DNA from: Salibaculum griseiflavum
GTDB lineage: Bacteria > Pseudomonadota > Alphaproteobacteria > Rhodobacterales > Rhodobacteraceae
DNA: 64,000 bases
Direction: 5' to 3'
Assembly: GCF_003129565.1 (NCBI RefSeq)
Contig: NZ_QETF01000013.1
Coordinates: 1 to 64,000, forward strand
Part shown: positions 54,857-63,318 of the stretch, piece after piece
Layout of the letters: every line of letters begins with the position of its first letter
Position numbering within the stretch: the first letter of the stretch is position 1
Notes under the pieces: model-generated
Seen by the model: only the letters and a program-made list of their open reading frames with translations
Told to the model about the DNA's origin: nothing
The model's database searches: none
Translations under genes and position numbers: made by a program

Positions 54857-56335
54857 TTACAGGAAGGCCGTTTCCTCGAAAGAGCGCAATTTCCGGCTGT
54901 GAATCCGCTCCAGCGGCATTTCACGCAGGTGTTCCATGGCCCGTATCCCGATCATCAGGTGACGCGCGACCTGCGTTTTGTAGAAATCGCTGGCCATGCC
55001 CGGCAGCTTCAATTCGCCGTGCAGCGGCTTGTCACTGACACAAAGCAGCGTGCCATAGGGCACTCGGAACCGAAACCCGTTCGCGGCGATGGTGGCGCTT
55101 TCCATATCAAGCGCGATGGCGCGGGATTGCGACAGGCGCTGGACGGGTCCGGTATGCTCGCGCAGTTCCCAGTTGCGGTTGTCCAGCGAGGCCACCGTGC
55201 CGGTCCGCATCAAGCGCTTGAGCTCGTAACCTTCCAGCGCGGTTTCGCCGGCAACGGCGGTTTCCAGGGCGATCTGGATCTCGGCCAGGGCCGGAATCGG
55301 AACCCAGACCGGCAGGTCGTCGTCCAGCACCTTGTCTTCGCGCAGGTAGCCGTGGGCCAACACGAAATCTCCCAACCGCTGCGAATTCCGCAGTCCGGCG
55401 CAATGGCCCACCATGAGCCAGGCATGTGGGCGCATGACGGCAATATGGTCGGTGGCGGTCTTCGCGTTGGATGGACCCACCCCGATATTGACCAGGGTGA
55501 TCCCCGCATTGCCGGGGCGTTTCAAGTGGTAGGTCGGCATCTGCGGCAGCTTCTCGGGCAAGCAGAGCGGCGCGTCCGGGTCGGTGATTTCGTCACATCC
55601 CGGCGCCACGAAACCACTGTAGCCGCTGTCGGGGTCGGCCAGCATGGCGCGGGCATAGGCCTCGAATTCCTGCACGTAGAACTGGTAGTTCGTGAACAAC
55701 ACATGGTTCTGGAAATGCTCGGGCGCGGTGGCGGTGTAGTGCTGCAACCGGGCGAGCGAATAGTCGATGCGCGGCGCGGTGAAGGGCGCCAGCGGGGCCG
55801 AGCCATCCTCGTGCCGGAACCCGATTCCGTTGACGATGTCATCATGCATCATGGCGAGGTCGGGCACGTCGAACACGTCGCGCAGAATGTATTTGATGGC
55901 GCCGTCCTGGGGCACGGTGATCTCTCCGCGCACCGCGAAATGCACCGGCATCGCCGTATCGGACACGCCCACCGTGACCGGCTGGCCGTGGTTCTGGATC
56001 AGCAGGTCGATCTGCTGGGTCAGGTAGCCTTCGAACAGGTCGGGACGCGTGATCGTCGTGGAATAGGTGCCCGGCCCGGCCACGTGGCCAAAGCTCAGCC
56101 GGGTGTCATTTTGGGCGAAGGTCGTGGTCGTGAACCGCAGTTCGGGATAAAAGGCGCGGAACCGTGTGTCGGGCCGGTCCCCCGCGACGTTGTCCTGGAA
56201 CGTGCGGGTCAGGTATTCCACCGCGATTTCATAGATCTCGCGCAGGCGGGCAACCGCGCTGGCCGCATCGGAAAAGGCTTCTGGCTCCGGCACATCGGGT
56301 GACAGGACCGGCAGGTTCGCATCGGACGGGATCAT
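54857..56335 (-). CDS. amn: AMP nucleosidase
   Basis: 492 residues, the usual length. N-terminal AMP-nucleosidase domain with RFRAFYPELRFTTTTFAQNDTRLSFGHVAGPG. The C-terminal nucleoside phosphorylase-like domain has TLVNIGVGPSNAKTATDHIAVMRPHAWLMVGHCAGLRNSQ and ALDMESATIAANGFRFRVP. It hydrolyses AMP to adenine and ribose-5-P, adjusting the nucleotide pool. Transcribed away from the aldolase/acyl-CoA operon across a 199-bp gap. Confidence 0.95.
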   Translation of the reverse strand: MIPSDANLPVLSPDVPEPEAFSDAASAVARLREIYEIAVEYLTRTFQDNVAGDRPDTRFRAFYPELRFTTTTFAQNDTRLSFGHVAGPGTYSTTITRPDLFEGYLTQQIDLLIQNHGQPVTVGVSDTAMPVHFAVRGEITVPQDGAIKYILRDVFDVPDLAMMHDDIVNGIGFRHEDGSAPLAPFTAPRIDYSLARLQHYTATAPEHFQNHVLFTNYQFYVQEFEAYARAMLADPDSGYSGFVAPGCDEITDPDAPLCLPEKLPQMPTYHLKRPGNAGITLVNIGVGPSNAKTATDHIAVMRPHAWLMVGHCAGLRNSQRLGDFVLAHGYLREDKVLDDDLPVWVPIPALAEIQIALETAVAGETALEGYELKRLMRTGTVASLDNRNWELREHTGPVQRLSQSRAIALDMESATIAANGFRFRVPYGTLLCVSDKPLHGELKLPGMASDFYKTQVARHLMIGIRAMEHLREMPLERIHSRKLRSFEETAFL

Positions 56336-56355
56336 CGCGCATCATCCCCTTGGCA

Positions 56356-56431
56356 GTTATCAAAACGCACCGCCAGCGCCCTGCGATAACGGTGCGAAAC
56401 AGGTATCATGAATGTCATCCGTCACAGTGAC
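56356..56431. promoter_or_regulatory. Inverted repeats in the amn / class II aldolase divergent gap
   Basis: GTTATC (56356-56361) / GATAAC (56385-56390) and CGCACCG (56366-56372) / CGGTGCG (56390-56396) interlock. A separate perfect palindrome GTCACAGTGAC lies at 56421-56431. These are plausible operator sites in the 199-bp divergent region; no promoter hexamers stand out. Confidence 0.4.
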
Positions 56432-56534
56432 ACCAGTTTCCCCGGACCCGCAAGCCATTCCCCATGTCGTTTTTTCGCTAGTCACGCGAGGTCAGGCCGT
56501 GCTTGGCTGAGGGCATCGACCTTTCGGAGACCCC

Positions 56535-57290
56535 ATGACCGTCACGACACTCAAGCCGAACATGGATCATTGGTCCGAGCGTGTGGACCTGGCCGCCGCG
56601 TTCCGCTGGACCGCGCGGCTGAACATGCACGAGGGCGTGGCCAACCATTTCAGCCTTGCCATCAGCGACGATGGCACACGGTTCCTGATGAACCCCAACC
56701 AGATGCATTTCGCGCGGATCAAGGCCAGTGACCTGATCGTGGTGGATGCCAACGACCCCGAGACTCTGTCCGGACCCGACGCCCCCGACCCGACGGCCTG
56801 GGGCCTGCATGGCGGTCTGCACAGGCATTGCCCCCATGCCCGCTGCGCCATGCATGTGCATTCGATCCACGCCACCGTTCTGGCCTCTCTGGCAGACAGC
56901 CGCTTGCCGCCCATCGACCAGAACTGCGCGACCTTCTTCAATCGCTACGTCATCGACGACGGGTATGGCGGATTGGCCTTCGAGGACGAGGGCGAACGCT
57001 GCGCCGGCCTTCTGACCGACCCCAGGAAGAAGGTCATGATCATGGGCAATCACGGGGTCATGGTGATCGGTGCCACCGTCGCCGAGACCTTCAATCGGCT
57101 TTACTATTTCGAGCGCGCGGCCGAGACCTATATCCGCGCCCTGCAAACCGGCCAGCCCTTGCGCGTCCTGTCTGACGAGATCGCCGAAAAAACCGCGCGG
57201 GAACTGGAAGACTACCCCGAACAGGACGAGCGCCACCTGTCGGAACTCAAGGCGATTCTTGATGAGGAAGGCTCTGACTATGCCCGGTAG
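56535..57290 (+). CDS. Class II aldolase/adducin family protein
   Basis: 251 residues. Zinc-binding histidines are in LHRHCPHARCAMHVHSIHATVLASL and MGNHGVMVIG. Other class II aldolase features: MHEGVANHFSLAISDDGTRFLMNP. GGAG precedes the ATG. Reaction unknown (aldol cleavage or decarboxylation of a phospho- or keto-sugar). It is the first gene in a run with acyl-CoA enzymes; about 100 bp separate it from the dehydrogenase, so co-transcription is likely but not certain. Confidence 0.82.
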   Translation: MTVTTLKPNMDHWSERVDLAAAFRWTARLNMHEGVANHFSLAISDDGTRFLMNPNQMHFARIKASDLIVVDANDPETLSGPDAPDPTAWGLHGGLHRHCPHARCAMHVHSIHATVLASLADSRLPPIDQNCATFFNRYVIDDGYGGLAFEDEGERCAGLLTDPRKKVMIMGNHGVMVIGATVAETFNRLYYFERAAETYIRALQTGQPLRVLSDEIAEKTARELEDYPEQDERHLSELKAILDEEGSDYAR

Positions 57291-57387
57291 GCTGTTCTTC
57301 GAGGACCTGTCGCGCTGGACCAGCACCCGGCGGCTGGGACGGAGCTAGGGTCGGACCCACCCTTTCCCGTCCCTACAGAAGGCCCAG

Positions 57388-58554
57388 ATGATGACAACCT
57401 ATGGTCTGACCGACGAACAGCAGATGATCGCCGACACCGTCCGCAACTTCGTCGAAAAGGAAATCTACCCACACGAAGAACTTGTCGAACGCACTGGCGA
57501 AGTCCCCGGGGAAATCGCGGACGAGATCAAGAGAAAGACACTCGATCTGGGCTTCTATGCCTGCAACTTCCCCGAAAGCGTCGGCTGCGCGGGGCTGAAC
57601 CACCTCGAATTCGCCCTGGTGGAACGGGAACTGGGGCGTGGCTCCATGGCGCTGACCCATTTCTTCGGGCGCCCCCAGAACATCCTGATGGCTTGCGAGG
57701 GCGAGCAGGTGGACCGCTACCTGATGCCCGCCGTGCGAGGTGAGCGGATGGACGCGCTGGCGATGACCGAACCCGGCGCCGGGTCGGACGTGCGGGGGAT
57801 GAAATGCAGCGCCGTGCGGGATGGTGGCGATTGGGTGGTGAACGGGACAAAGCACTTCATCTCGGGCGCGGATCATGCGGATTTCATCATCGTCTTCATC
57901 GCGACCGGAGAGGACCAGACCCCCAAGGGCCCCAAGAAACGCATTACCGCCTTCCTTGTCGATCGGGGCACGCCGGGCTTCACCATCCGCGACGGCTACA
58001 GGTCCGTCAGTCATCGCGGCTACAAGAACATGATCCTCGACTTCGACGATTGCCGCCTGCCCGACGCCCAGGTCCTGGGCGAGGTCGATGGCGGATTCGA
58101 AGTGATGAACACGTGGCTCTATGCCACCCGGATCACCGTAGCGACAATGTCGGTGGGCCGCGCACGGCGGGTGTTCGACTATGCCCTGAATTACGCCGCC
58201 GAACGTGAGCAATTCGGCCAGAAGATCGGCAGGTTCCAGGGCGTCAGTTTTCAGCTGGCCGACATGATCACCGAGATCGACGCATCCGACCTGCTGACAC
58301 TTGCCGCCGCCGACCGGCTGGACCGGGGCCTGCCCGCAAACCGCGAAATCGCCAGCGCCAAGCTCTTTGCGAGCGAGATGCTGGCGCGGGTGACCGACGC
58401 GGCGATCCAGATCCATGGCGGGATGGGCCTTATGGATGACTACCCGCTGGAACGGTTCTGGCGGGACGCGCGGGTCGAGAGGATCTGGGACGGCACATCG
58501 GAGATCCAGCGCCATATCATCAGTCGCGACCTGTTGCGGGCGCTGGGCGCATGA
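57388..58554 (+). CDS. Acyl-CoA dehydrogenase family protein
   Basis: 388 residues; a second ATG at 57391 is an equal start. Standard layout: N-terminal helices (LTDEQQMIADTVRNFVEKEIYPHEE), the middle beta-domain with AMTEPGAGSDVRGMKCSAV and NGTKHFISGA, and a C-terminal ARVTDAAIQIHGGMGLMDDYPLERFWRDARV. Where medium-chain dehydrogenases have the catalytic Glu in YEGT this protein has WDGT, an Asp. FAD-dependent oxidation or reduction of an acyl-CoA, perhaps crotonobetainyl-like given the CaiD-like neighbour. Confidence 0.88.
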   Translation: MMTTYGLTDEQQMIADTVRNFVEKEIYPHEELVERTGEVPGEIADEIKRKTLDLGFYACNFPESVGCAGLNHLEFALVERELGRGSMALTHFFGRPQNILMACEGEQVDRYLMPAVRGERMDALAMTEPGAGSDVRGMKCSAVRDGGDWVVNGTKHFISGADHADFIIVFIATGEDQTPKGPKKRITAFLVDRGTPGFTIRDGYRSVSHRGYKNMILDFDDCRLPDAQVLGEVDGGFEVMNTWLYATRITVATMSVGRARRVFDYALNYAAEREQFGQKIGRFQGVSFQLADMITEIDASDLLTLAAADRLDRGLPANREIASAKLFASEMLARVTDAAIQIHGGMGLMDDYPLERFWRDARVERIWDGTSEIQRHIISRDLLRALGA

Positions 58555-58565
58555 CCCGATTTCGA

Positions 58566-58610
58566 ATTGGCTTCGCCAATCCGACCGGGGCGAGGGGCGC
58601 TGCCCCTCGC
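58566..58610 (+). repeat. Double-hairpin intergenic element
   Basis: ATTGGC-TTC-GCCAAT (58566-58580) is followed by GCGAGGGGC-GCT-GCCCCTCGC (58590-58610), two perfect hairpins in tandem within the 97-bp gap. The second hairpin and the following CTCCCCGGGATATTTCCGG resemble an intergenic repeat I know from Rhodobacteraceae genomes. It may be an mRNA-processing or dispersed repeat; only one copy is in this window. Confidence 0.55.
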
Positions 58611-58651
58611 GCTCCCCGGGATATTTCCGGTCCAAAGAAAGGCGAACGGTA

Positions 58652-60643
58652 ATGCGCGACCTGTCCAGAGTGCTGCGCCCGGACTCCGTGGCGGTGATCG
58701 GTGGGGGCGCGTGGTGCCGATCCGTGATGGAACAGATTGAAAGGGCCGGTTTTTCCGGCCCGGTCTGGCATGTGCACCCCCGAAACGGCGCCTATGCGCG
58801 GATCGAGGACTTGCCCGGCGCGCCCGACGCGGCCTTCGTGGGGATCAACCGGGATGCGACGATCGAGGCGGTCCAGAGCCTCAATGACGCCGGCGCGGGC
58901 GGCGCCGTCTGTTTTGCCAGCGGGTTTGCCGAGGTCGGTGACGGGGCCGAGCGGAACGCCTCGCTGCTGCGAGCGGCGGGTGACATGCCGATCATCGGGC
59001 CGAATTGCTACGGCATCATCAATGCGCTGGACGGCGCGCTTCTGTGGCCCGATCAGCATGGGTGCCGGATGGTCGACCGGGGGGTGGCGATCCTGACCCA
59101 GAGCTCGAACATGGCGATCAACCTGACGATGCAGAAGCGTGGATTGCCGATCGGCTATGTGGTGACATGCGGCAACCAGGCCCAGACCAGCCAGGCGCGG
59201 ATTGCCATGGCGCTTCTGGACGATGCCCGTGTCACGGCGATCGGCCTGCATGTGGAAGGGTTCGGGGATGTGGGGGAATGGCAGGCCCTGGCACGCAAGG
59301 CGAAGATGCGGCATGTTCCGTTAGTGGTTTTGAAAGTGGGTCAATCCGAGGCCGCCCAGGCCGCGGCCGTGTCCCACACCGCGTCCCTTTCCGGTTCCGA
59401 TACAGGGGCTCGGGCCTTGTTGGATCACTTGGGCATAGGGCAGGTCGATGACCTGTCCACCTTTCTCGAAGCCCTCAAGCTGCTGCATATCGCCGGTCCA
59501 TTGCCCAGCGCGCGGATTGCCTCGATCAGCTGTTCGGGCGGCGAGGCGAGCCTGGCCGCGGATACGGGCGCGCGGTTCGGGCTGGAGTTTCCGCCACTGA
59601 CCCGGCGCCAGACCGACCGTCTGGCCCAGGTGCTGGGCCCCCGCGTAACCCTGGCCAATCCCCTGGATTATCACACCTATATCTGGCGGGATGTTTCGGC
59701 CATGACAGATGCGTTTTCGTCCATGGTCGAGCCTGATCTGGCCCTGACACTGTTGATCGTGGATTTTCCGCGCACCGATATATGTAACGACACCGACTGG
59801 GACAGCGCCGTTGCAGCTGCCCTCGCCGCGCGCGCGCAAACAGGCGGGCGACTGGCCATGGTGTCGACCCTGCCCGAATTGATGCCCGAAGACCGCGCCC
59901 GGGAACTCGCGGCCGGCGGGGTCATTCCGCTGGCCGGCTTGACCGAGGCCATGGGGGCGATCCGGGCCGCCATAATGCGCCACATGGCCGATGCCGACCT
60001 GCCTCGACCCGGACCGGCACACCCAGCCGATTTGATTGAAGAAGACGCGGCCAAACGCGTGCTCGCGGACCATGGGGCAACGGTTCCATGGGGGTGCAGG
60101 GGGGCGCTTGAGGAGGTGCTGGATCAGGCAAGGGATCAACCCGGGCCGTTCGTTCTGAAATCCACAGGCATTGCCCACAAGACCGAGGCAGGGGCGGTCA
60201 TGTTGAACCTTGAAGACGCCGATGACATTCGTGACGCGGCCAACCGGATGCCTGACGGCGATCTGTTGCTGGAACGGATGGTCACGGACGGCGTTGCCGA
60301 ATTGCTGATCGGAGTCCTGCGGGACCCCGCCCATGGATTTGTTCTGACCCTTGGGGCGGGCGGTGTTCTGACCGAGATCATGCAGGACACCGCGCATTTG
60401 CTTGTCCCCGCCTCCCGAAACAGGGTGAGACAGGCTCTGCAATCCCTTCGGATCGCCCCCCTGCTTTCGGGTTATCGTGGCAAGCCCGCGGCCAAGCTCG
60501 AAGCCGTTCTCGATGCGATCATGGCCATTCAGGACTATGTTCTTGCCAATACCGCCCATCTTCAAGAGGTTGAGATCAACCCCTTGATCTGCACCCCCAG
60601 CCAAGCCGTCGTCGCCGACGCCCTGATCCGGAGAACGCAATGA
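58652..60643 (+). CDS. NDP-forming acetate--CoA ligase family protein (acyl-CoA synthetase)
   Basis: 663 residues from the ATG at 58652. Order of domains: CoA-binding domain (VAVIGGGAWCRSVMEQIERAGF), succinyl-CoA-ligase-like domain with GPNCYGIIN and the phosphohistidine motif SHTASLSGSD near residue 260, then a C-terminal ATP-grasp (about 450-660: KSTGIAHKTEAGAVMLNL, VEINPLICT). It activates a carboxylate to its CoA thioester with ADP or GDP chemistry. It overlaps the downstream CaiD-like gene by 4 bp. Confidence 0.88.
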   Translation: MRDLSRVLRPDSVAVIGGGAWCRSVMEQIERAGFSGPVWHVHPRNGAYARIEDLPGAPDAAFVGINRDATIEAVQSLNDAGAGGAVCFASGFAEVGDGAERNASLLRAAGDMPIIGPNCYGIINALDGALLWPDQHGCRMVDRGVAILTQSSNMAINLTMQKRGLPIGYVVTCGNQAQTSQARIAMALLDDARVTAIGLHVEGFGDVGEWQALARKAKMRHVPLVVLKVGQSEAAQAAAVSHTASLSGSDTGARALLDHLGIGQVDDLSTFLEALKLLHIAGPLPSARIASISCSGGEASLAADTGARFGLEFPPLTRRQTDRLAQVLGPRVTLANPLDYHTYIWRDVSAMTDAFSSMVEPDLALTLLIVDFPRTDICNDTDWDSAVAAALAARAQTGGRLAMVSTLPELMPEDRARELAAGGVIPLAGLTEAMGAIRAAIMRHMADADLPRPGPAHPADLIEEDAAKRVLADHGATVPWGCRGALEEVLDQARDQPGPFVLKSTGIAHKTEAGAVMLNLEDADDIRDAANRMPDGDLLLERMVTDGVAELLIGVLRDPAHGFVLTLGAGGVLTEIMQDTAHLLVPASRNRVRQALQSLRIAPLLSGYRGKPAAKLEAVLDAIMAIQDYVLANTAHLQEVEINPLICTPSQAVVADALIRRTQ

Positions 60644-61422
60644 CAGACCCCGTGAAACTGCACCGCGATGGCACGATCCTCGAGGTGACGCTGGACCGTC
60701 CCAAGGCCAATGCGATCGACCTGCAGACCAGCCGTCGCATGGGCGAAGTGTTTCGCGATTTCCGGGACGATCCGGAGCTGCGCGTGGCGATCCTGACCGG
60801 TGGGGGCGAGAAGTTCTTCTGCCCCGGTTGGGATCTCAAGGCCGCGGCGGACGGCGACGCGGTGGACGACGATTATGGCGTGGGCGGCTTTGGTGGCCTT
60901 CAGGAAATGCGCGACATGAACAAGCCCGTGATCGCGGCCGTGAACGGCATCTGCTGTGGGGGCGGCCTGGAACTGGCACTGTCGGCCGACATCATCCTGG
61001 CCGCCGATCACGCGCAGTTCGCCCTGCCGGAAATCCGGTCGGGCACCGTTGCGGATGCCGCGAGCGTCAAGCTGCCCAAGCGGATCCCCTATCACATCGC
61101 GATGGAGCTGCTGCTGACCGGGCGCTGGTTCGATGCGGACGAGGCGCATCGCTGGGGAATCGTGAACCATATCCACCCGGGTGATCAGCTGATGGACAAG
61201 GCCTGGGAGATGGCGCGCCTGCTGGCCTCGGGGCCGCCGCTTGTCTACGCCGCGATCAAGGAAATCGTGCGGGATGCCGAGGACAGCAAGTTCCAGGACG
61301 CGATGAACCGTATTACCGGGCGGCAATTGCGCAGCGTCGATGTGCTCTACGATTCCGAGGATCAGCTCGAAGGGGCCCGCGCCTTTGCCGAAAAGCGCGA
61401 CCCGGTCTGGAAGGGAAAGTAA
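60640..61422 (+). CDS. Enoyl-CoA hydratase / carnitinyl-CoA dehydratase-like protein
   Basis: 260 residues, full length. Both catalytic glutamates are present: GGGLELALSADIILA and LPEIRSGTVADAASVKLPKR. The latter motif and FCPGWDLKAAADGD fit the CaiD branch (crotonobetainyl/carnitinyl-CoA hydratase). Start overlaps the CoA ligase stop as ATGA. Together with the ligase and dehydrogenase it forms a compact acyl-CoA pathway; carnitine as substrate is not proven. Confidence 0.87.
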   Translation: MTDPVKLHRDGTILEVTLDRPKANAIDLQTSRRMGEVFRDFRDDPELRVAILTGGGEKFFCPGWDLKAAADGDAVDDDYGVGGFGGLQEMRDMNKPVIAAVNGICCGGGLELALSADIILAADHAQFALPEIRSGTVADAASVKLPKRIPYHIAMELLLTGRWFDADEAHRWGIVNHIHPGDQLMDKAWEMARLLASGPPLVYAAIKEIVRDAEDSKFQDAMNRITGRQLRSVDVLYDSEDQLEGARAFAEKRDPVWKGK

Positions 61423-61529
61423 TCTCGGGGGCCCTGAAAAAGGGCAATTGTCGAAAACCCGCCTTGAGAAGGCGACCGAGTATTCGAATGGCCCTTGCCA
61501 CGGTGGCCGCCTTGTCCCACCTAGAACGC

Positions 61530-62396
61530 ATGGCAAAGCTCATCTCATTCGGCCACGGGTATTCAGCGCGGGCACTCTCGCGCAGGCTGGTGCCGCGGGG
61601 CTGGACCGTGTTTGGCACCACCCGCGACCCGGACAAGGCCGACATGTTGCGCGCCGAAGGGGTTACGCCACTGCAATGGGACCGCCGCGCAATCGAAGCC
61701 GCGCTGGAGGGCGCGACGCACCTTTTGGTCTCGACCGGCCCGACCGGGTCCGGCGATCCGACCCTGGAGCTTATGGGGGATACCCTGCGCGCACGCGCGG
61801 CGCAGTTCGACTGGGTCGGCTACCTGTCCACCACCGGGGTCTATGGCGATCATGGCGGTGACTGGGTGGACGAAACAACACCGCTGACGCCGGGAACCGA
61901 GCGCGGCCAGCGCAGGGTCGAAGCCGAGGCGCAATGGGCCGAACAGGGCCTTCCACTGCATATATTCCGGCTCGCCGGTATCTACGGGCCCGGCCGAGGC
62001 CCATTCGCCAAGGTGCGCAACGGCACCGCGCGCCGCATCATCAAGCCCGGGCAGGTCTTTTCCCGCATCCATGTCGAGGATATCGCACAAGTGCTCGACG
62101 CCTCGATGCACCGCCCGAACCCCGGCGCGGTCTACAATGTCTGCGACGACGACCCGGCGCCGCCGCAGGACGTGATTTCACACGCGGCGCAGCTGCTTGA
62201 TCTGCCGGAACCGCCAGCCGTCGATTTCGACAAGGCCCAGATGTCGCCCATGGCCCGCAGCTTCTATGCCGAGTCGAAGAAGGTCCGAAACGACAGGATC
62301 AAGTCCGAACTCGGGGTCGAACTGCTCTACCCCGACTACCGAACCGGACTTGAGAGCTTGCTGACCCAGGAATCCGCCTCGTCCAAGACCGTTTAG
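61530..62396 (+). CDS. NAD(P)-dependent SDR/epimerase family protein (YeeZ-like)
   Basis: 288 residues from the ATG at 61530. MAKLISFGHGYSARALSRRL is an atypical Rossmann motif (GHGYSA) as in the YeeZ/SDR-a5 group. YLSTTGVYGDHGGDWVDE and RLAGIYGPGRGPF are epimerase-like motifs. The catalytic YxxxK is not clear. Substrate unknown. No clear SD; it lies 107 bp after the hydratase. Confidence 0.78.
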   Translation: MAKLISFGHGYSARALSRRLVPRGWTVFGTTRDPDKADMLRAEGVTPLQWDRRAIEAALEGATHLLVSTGPTGSGDPTLELMGDTLRARAAQFDWVGYLSTTGVYGDHGGDWVDETTPLTPGTERGQRRVEAEAQWAEQGLPLHIFRLAGIYGPGRGPFAKVRNGTARRIIKPGQVFSRIHVEDIAQVLDASMHRPNPGAVYNVCDDDPAPPQDVISHAAQLLDLPEPPAVDFDKAQMSPMARSFYAESKKVRNDRIKSELGVELLYPDYRTGLESLLTQESASSKTV

Positions 62397-62420
62397 CCCG
62401 TCCTATTTGAAAAGCCCATC

Positions 62421-63194
62421 ATGACCCTGAGACACAAAACCAGCCTGTTTATCGACGGCCCGTTCTTCCGAAATTTCATCATCGGCGTGATCATCTTCAA
62501 CGCCATCATCCTCGGCCTGGAAACATCGGACCGGGTGATGGCGCAATGGGGGTCGGTGATCTACGCGCTGGATACGTTGTGCCTTGTGATCTTCGTGATC
62601 GAGATCGTGGCCAAGCTGTTCGCCTACCGGCTCCGGTTCTTCGCCTCGGGCTGGAATATATTCGACTTCGTGATCGTCGGTATCGCCCTGATTCCGGCGG
62701 CACAGACCCTTTCCGTGCTACGCGCCCTGCGTATCCTTCGGGTGCTGCGCGTGGTTTCGGCCGCACCGCGCCTGCGCCGGGTGGTCGAAGGCTTCATCAC
62801 CGCGCTGCCCGGCATGGGCAGCGTCTTCCTTCTGATGGCGCTGATCTTCTATATCGGCTCGGTCATCTCGACCAAGCTCTTCTCCGATGCCTTCCCCGAC
62901 TGGTTCGGAACCCTGGGCCTCTCGGCCTATTCCCTGTTCCAGATCATGACGCTTGAAAGCTGGTCCATGGGCATCGTGCGCCCGGTGATGGAGGTCTACC
63001 CCTATGCCTGGGTCTTCTTCGTCCCCTTCATCCTGCTGACAACCTTCGCGGTCGTGAACCTTCTGGTCGGCCTGATCGTCAACTCGATGCAGGACGCCCA
63101 CCACGAAGAAGCCGATGCCGCGACAGATACCTATCGGGACGAAGTGCTCAAACGGCTCGACGCAATCGAACGGCGACTATCGGACAAGGGCTGA
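62421..63194 (+). CDS. Bacterial voltage-gated sodium channel (BacNav / NaChBac type)
   Basis: 257 residues with six membrane segments. S4 carries regularly spaced arginines (LRALRILRVLRVVSAAPRLRRVV). The pore selectivity filter is TLESWSMG, the bacterial sodium-channel signature. After S6 a C-terminal coiled coil (DEVLKRLDAIERRLSDKG) likely drives tetramer assembly. In the family it mediates sodium entry for motility, chemotaxis or pH balance. It starts 24 bp after the SDR gene. Confidence 0.93.
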   Translation: MTLRHKTSLFIDGPFFRNFIIGVIIFNAIILGLETSDRVMAQWGSVIYALDTLCLVIFVIEIVAKLFAYRLRFFASGWNIFDFVIVGIALIPAAQTLSVLRALRILRVLRVVSAAPRLRRVVEGFITALPGMGSVFLLMALIFYIGSVISTKLFSDAFPDWFGTLGLSAYSLFQIMTLESWSMGIVRPVMEVYPYAWVFFVPFILLTTFAVVNLLVGLIVNSMQDAHHEEADAATDTYRDEVLKRLDAIERRLSDKG

Positions 63195-63318
63195 CCGGCC
63201 CCTTCATCTTGGCGAATAAACTCACGGCACAGGCCCATGGGCCGAGCCCGCCGGACCAACGGCGTTGTGCGCTCAAGATGTCTCAGGGAAACCTGCGCGG
63301 CGCAGCCGCACAATCGGA

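Noticed and set aside
57388-61422. Naming the operon caiA/caiC/caiD (carnitine pathway)
   Set aside because: The ligase is NDP-forming rather than CaiC-like, CaiB is not linked, and no carnitine transporter is present. The CaiB/BaiF gene at 17031 is 39 kb away.
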